NCBI GenBank assembly: GCA_025618425.1
Contig: CM046850.1
Location: forward strand, 2,846,986 to 2,910,985
Length of the DNA stretch: 64,000 nucleotides
Direction: 5' to 3'
From: Heliocidaris tuberculata
Taxonomy: Eukaryota; Echinodermata; Echinoidea; Camarodonta; Echinometridae
Made by a program: the position numbers and the translations under genes. The notes beneath the pieces were generated by a model. The model was given only the letters and a program-made list of their open reading frames with translations. It had not been told where the DNA came from and made no database searches. Shown piece after piece: positions 62,203 to 64,000 of the stretch. How positions within the stretch are numbered: position 1 is the first letter of the stretch; the number at the start of each line of letters is the position of its first letter.

Positions 62203-62377
62203 CTTCTTAAGATCCCAGGAACAAGTGTCGCTTGTGGTGAAAGAACTTTTTTCTGCTGCGGCACCCTTTCTATGGAACAAATTACTATTTGAGTTGACAC
62301 CTGTCCATGTTGAAAACTTATCTTTAGCAAAATCTTTCTTGATCATGTTGATCTCCATTTTTCCTCGTGCGCCTTGA
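62203..62377 (+). pseudogene. Frameshifted C-terminal fragment of a LINE ORF
   Basis: Reads LLKIPGTSVACGERTF, then, after one extra T in a T-run near 62247-62252, SAAAPFLWNKLL...NLSLAKSFL and a stop. GERxFSxAAPxLWNxLP and a following SLxxFK are hallmarks of the C-terminal tail of non-LTR retrotransposon ORF2 proteins. Only about 58 codons remain. Confidence 0.7.
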
Positions 62378-62399
62378 CAGACGGCGCCATGTAATAGAT

Positions 62400-63725
62400 T
62401 AATTCTTTGGCCAGAAAGAGGGATACCGACCCTTTAAGATACATGGTTGTATCTACACCTGAAGGCGAGGAGCTGAGACAATGGGACTTACTCGCAAGGT
62501 AGACTCAATCTATCCATTGTCTTCAAGCTCCCTTGAGTGTATCCCTTGGAGGAGAAATCGATAGGAAGGAAGGTTAAGACAATCTTGGCTACTCCAGGAA
62601 GGTATACGCACTCTTCAGGCTCCTCTCTCAGAGGGGTTGTCATGGATACGGTGAAATGAACGGAAGAGCAGAATGAAGAGACATAAGAGGGGAAGAAACA
62701 TTAATGTGAATATGAAATGAGAAAAGATAACAATAACTGTACATACTTTTGATTAAAGGCACTGTATTTTTATGCTATGACGAAAATGTAAACTGAATAT
62801 TTTTTCCATCATATTTTTTTTTTTTGGGGGGGGGGCAAGATAACTAATAAAAACAAACAAATATGACTTATTTCCCTCAAAAATAACATTTGTGTGATAT
62901 TTGGATTGTTTTCCCACGAATTTGCGTAAACAAAACGCACTGAGAAAATTCATCTTTTAATATAATGAGAAGATCGTGTCTTGAGCTGAATCTTTCCAAT
63001 AAGCAGTTTAAGACAAATTTATACGGATAATTCAGAATTTTCATATACCCCTTAATAGTTAAACTGTAGAGAAAACATGCATATACCTTTATCGTTAATA
63101 TTATTGGTTAGATAATACTGGCTAATTTTGTTCTAGACACCAGCCAATGTCATGTGTTGGTCAGCGTACTGTTTTGTTTTCACACAGTACACCTACGTAC
63201 TACGCAGTACGTGGTTCAGGACATGCACATCATGTCCTTAACCAAATTGTTACGAACTTCCAATACACAAATCGACATCGACCTTGCCCTTATTCACCTG
63301 TTATTGATGCTGCAAGTCATGATCACCATAGATGCCTGTAGACGACCACGTCTAAATTAGTGATGATGACGAGTTTTCTGAAAATAAGGTTTAAGTGCTC
63401 TCAGTGGCATATTGTGGGTCCGGAGTCCGAACATTGAGGGGCATATAGGTCTTACTCGGTGGATGAAATGCAAATTTAAATTATGTTATCATGGTTCCGA
63501 AATAATTAACCATGGAAATATGAAACACGATGAGACTAAGGTTTTTTCACAATAACGTCACATCACTTTTTTTTCACGTTTTCAGAATTGATATCAATCG
63601 TTAGAACACTATAAGCAAGTTTGACCCTTGCAAGATATAGTAAAATACGGTTTGGATCAAGTGGGGTAAATGTAATAAGAATAGATAATAAAAAATAAAA
63701 AATAAGATTTAAAAAAAAAGTCTTG
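62400..63725. other. Intergenic sequence, no gene seen
   Basis: Short frames at 63147-63360 have no recognised similarity. Otherwise AT-rich unique sequence with a T/G run at 62814-62835. Confidence 0.4.
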
Positions 63726-63731
63726 CGCTAG

Positions 63732-63866
63732 GATCCGTCTCATAATCAACTGCGGTTGATTCAAATCAGTCGTAACTTGATATCAATCGACAATCGCAAC
63801 TCAGTACTAAAGAGGTAGGAGTTTGCGATTGATTGGATCATTCCCAACTCGTTTTAAGACAGAGCC
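63732..63866. mobile_element. Short MITE with GGMTCYGTCTYA-type ends
   Basis: Left GGATCCGTCTCATAATCAAC and right (reverse complement) GGGCTCTGTCTTAAAACGAG are imperfect TIRs. Inside, inverted ATCAATCGACAATCGCAACTC / GAGTTTGCGATTGATTGGAT pair as well. Confidence 0.5.
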
Positions 63867-64000
63867 CATATGTATTATATCACATACATTTCTAATAAAG
63901 TTGAGTTCTAGTCATGCGATGACATTGTGAAAGATACTGTCTCAGAGCTATTGAGAAAGGTTGGTAATGTCTGCATAAGAATGGGTGTATAATGTGAGGT

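Overview
The window is nuclear DNA from an animal. Its genes are split by spliceosomal introns, and the spaces between are filled with nested transposons and microsatellites. The three coding genes closely resemble their human counterparts. Together with a tRNA-derived SINE, abundant small TIR elements and CR1/L2-like LINE ends, this suggests an invertebrate deuterostome, perhaps an echinoderm. That placement is inferred from general character only and is weak.

Gene layout: (1) 1-6087, plus strand: the last seven coding exons of UXS1 (UDP-glucuronate decarboxylase); the 5' part lies outside the window. (2) 12523-28053, minus strand: a complete 16-exon CDC16/APC6 gene (TPR subunit of the anaphase-promoting complex, 577 aa), convergent with UXS1. 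(3) 30588-43425, plus strand: a complete 14-exon DKC1/dyskerin gene (H/ACA snoRNP pseudouridine synthase, 563 aa), divergent from CDC16 across about 2.5 kb. I read these models from splice sites, phase continuity and protein similarity; all exon phases close. The three genes act in unrelated processes (nucleotide-sugar synthesis, cell cycle, RNA modification/telomerase) and I see no operon-like logic.

Repeats: four TTAA-flanked piggyBac-like MITEs lie in and after UXS1. At 9.4-11.1 kb there are two separate nested insertions, one supported by a perfect 8-bp hAT-type target duplication and the other by an empty-site paralogue at 44.8 kb. CDC16 intron 5 is about 88 percent two head-to-head copies of a helentron/HINE-like element with a 148-bp internal satellite, and one copy ends two bases past a splice donor's GT. 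DKC1 introns hold a fold-back element, a Kolobok-like element, a SINE with a duplicated A box and a second hAT element.

From 44.7 kb to the end I find no cellular gene. This region holds DKC1's likely poly(A) site, a TA-rich zone with a near-perfect 56-bp-arm hairpin, a GAG-rich minisatellite with 69- and 129-bp periods split by a 5'-truncated LINE, several MITEs, a 1.3-kb TTAA element, a TIR element built of 217-bp repeats, and a frameshifted LINE fragment. I found no CRISPR, operon, rRNA or standard tRNA gene, and nothing I would call a new enzymatic system. The most unusual items are structural: decayed exon duplicates in CDC16, phase-0 repeated KEKE exons in dyskerin, and transposon-built introns.
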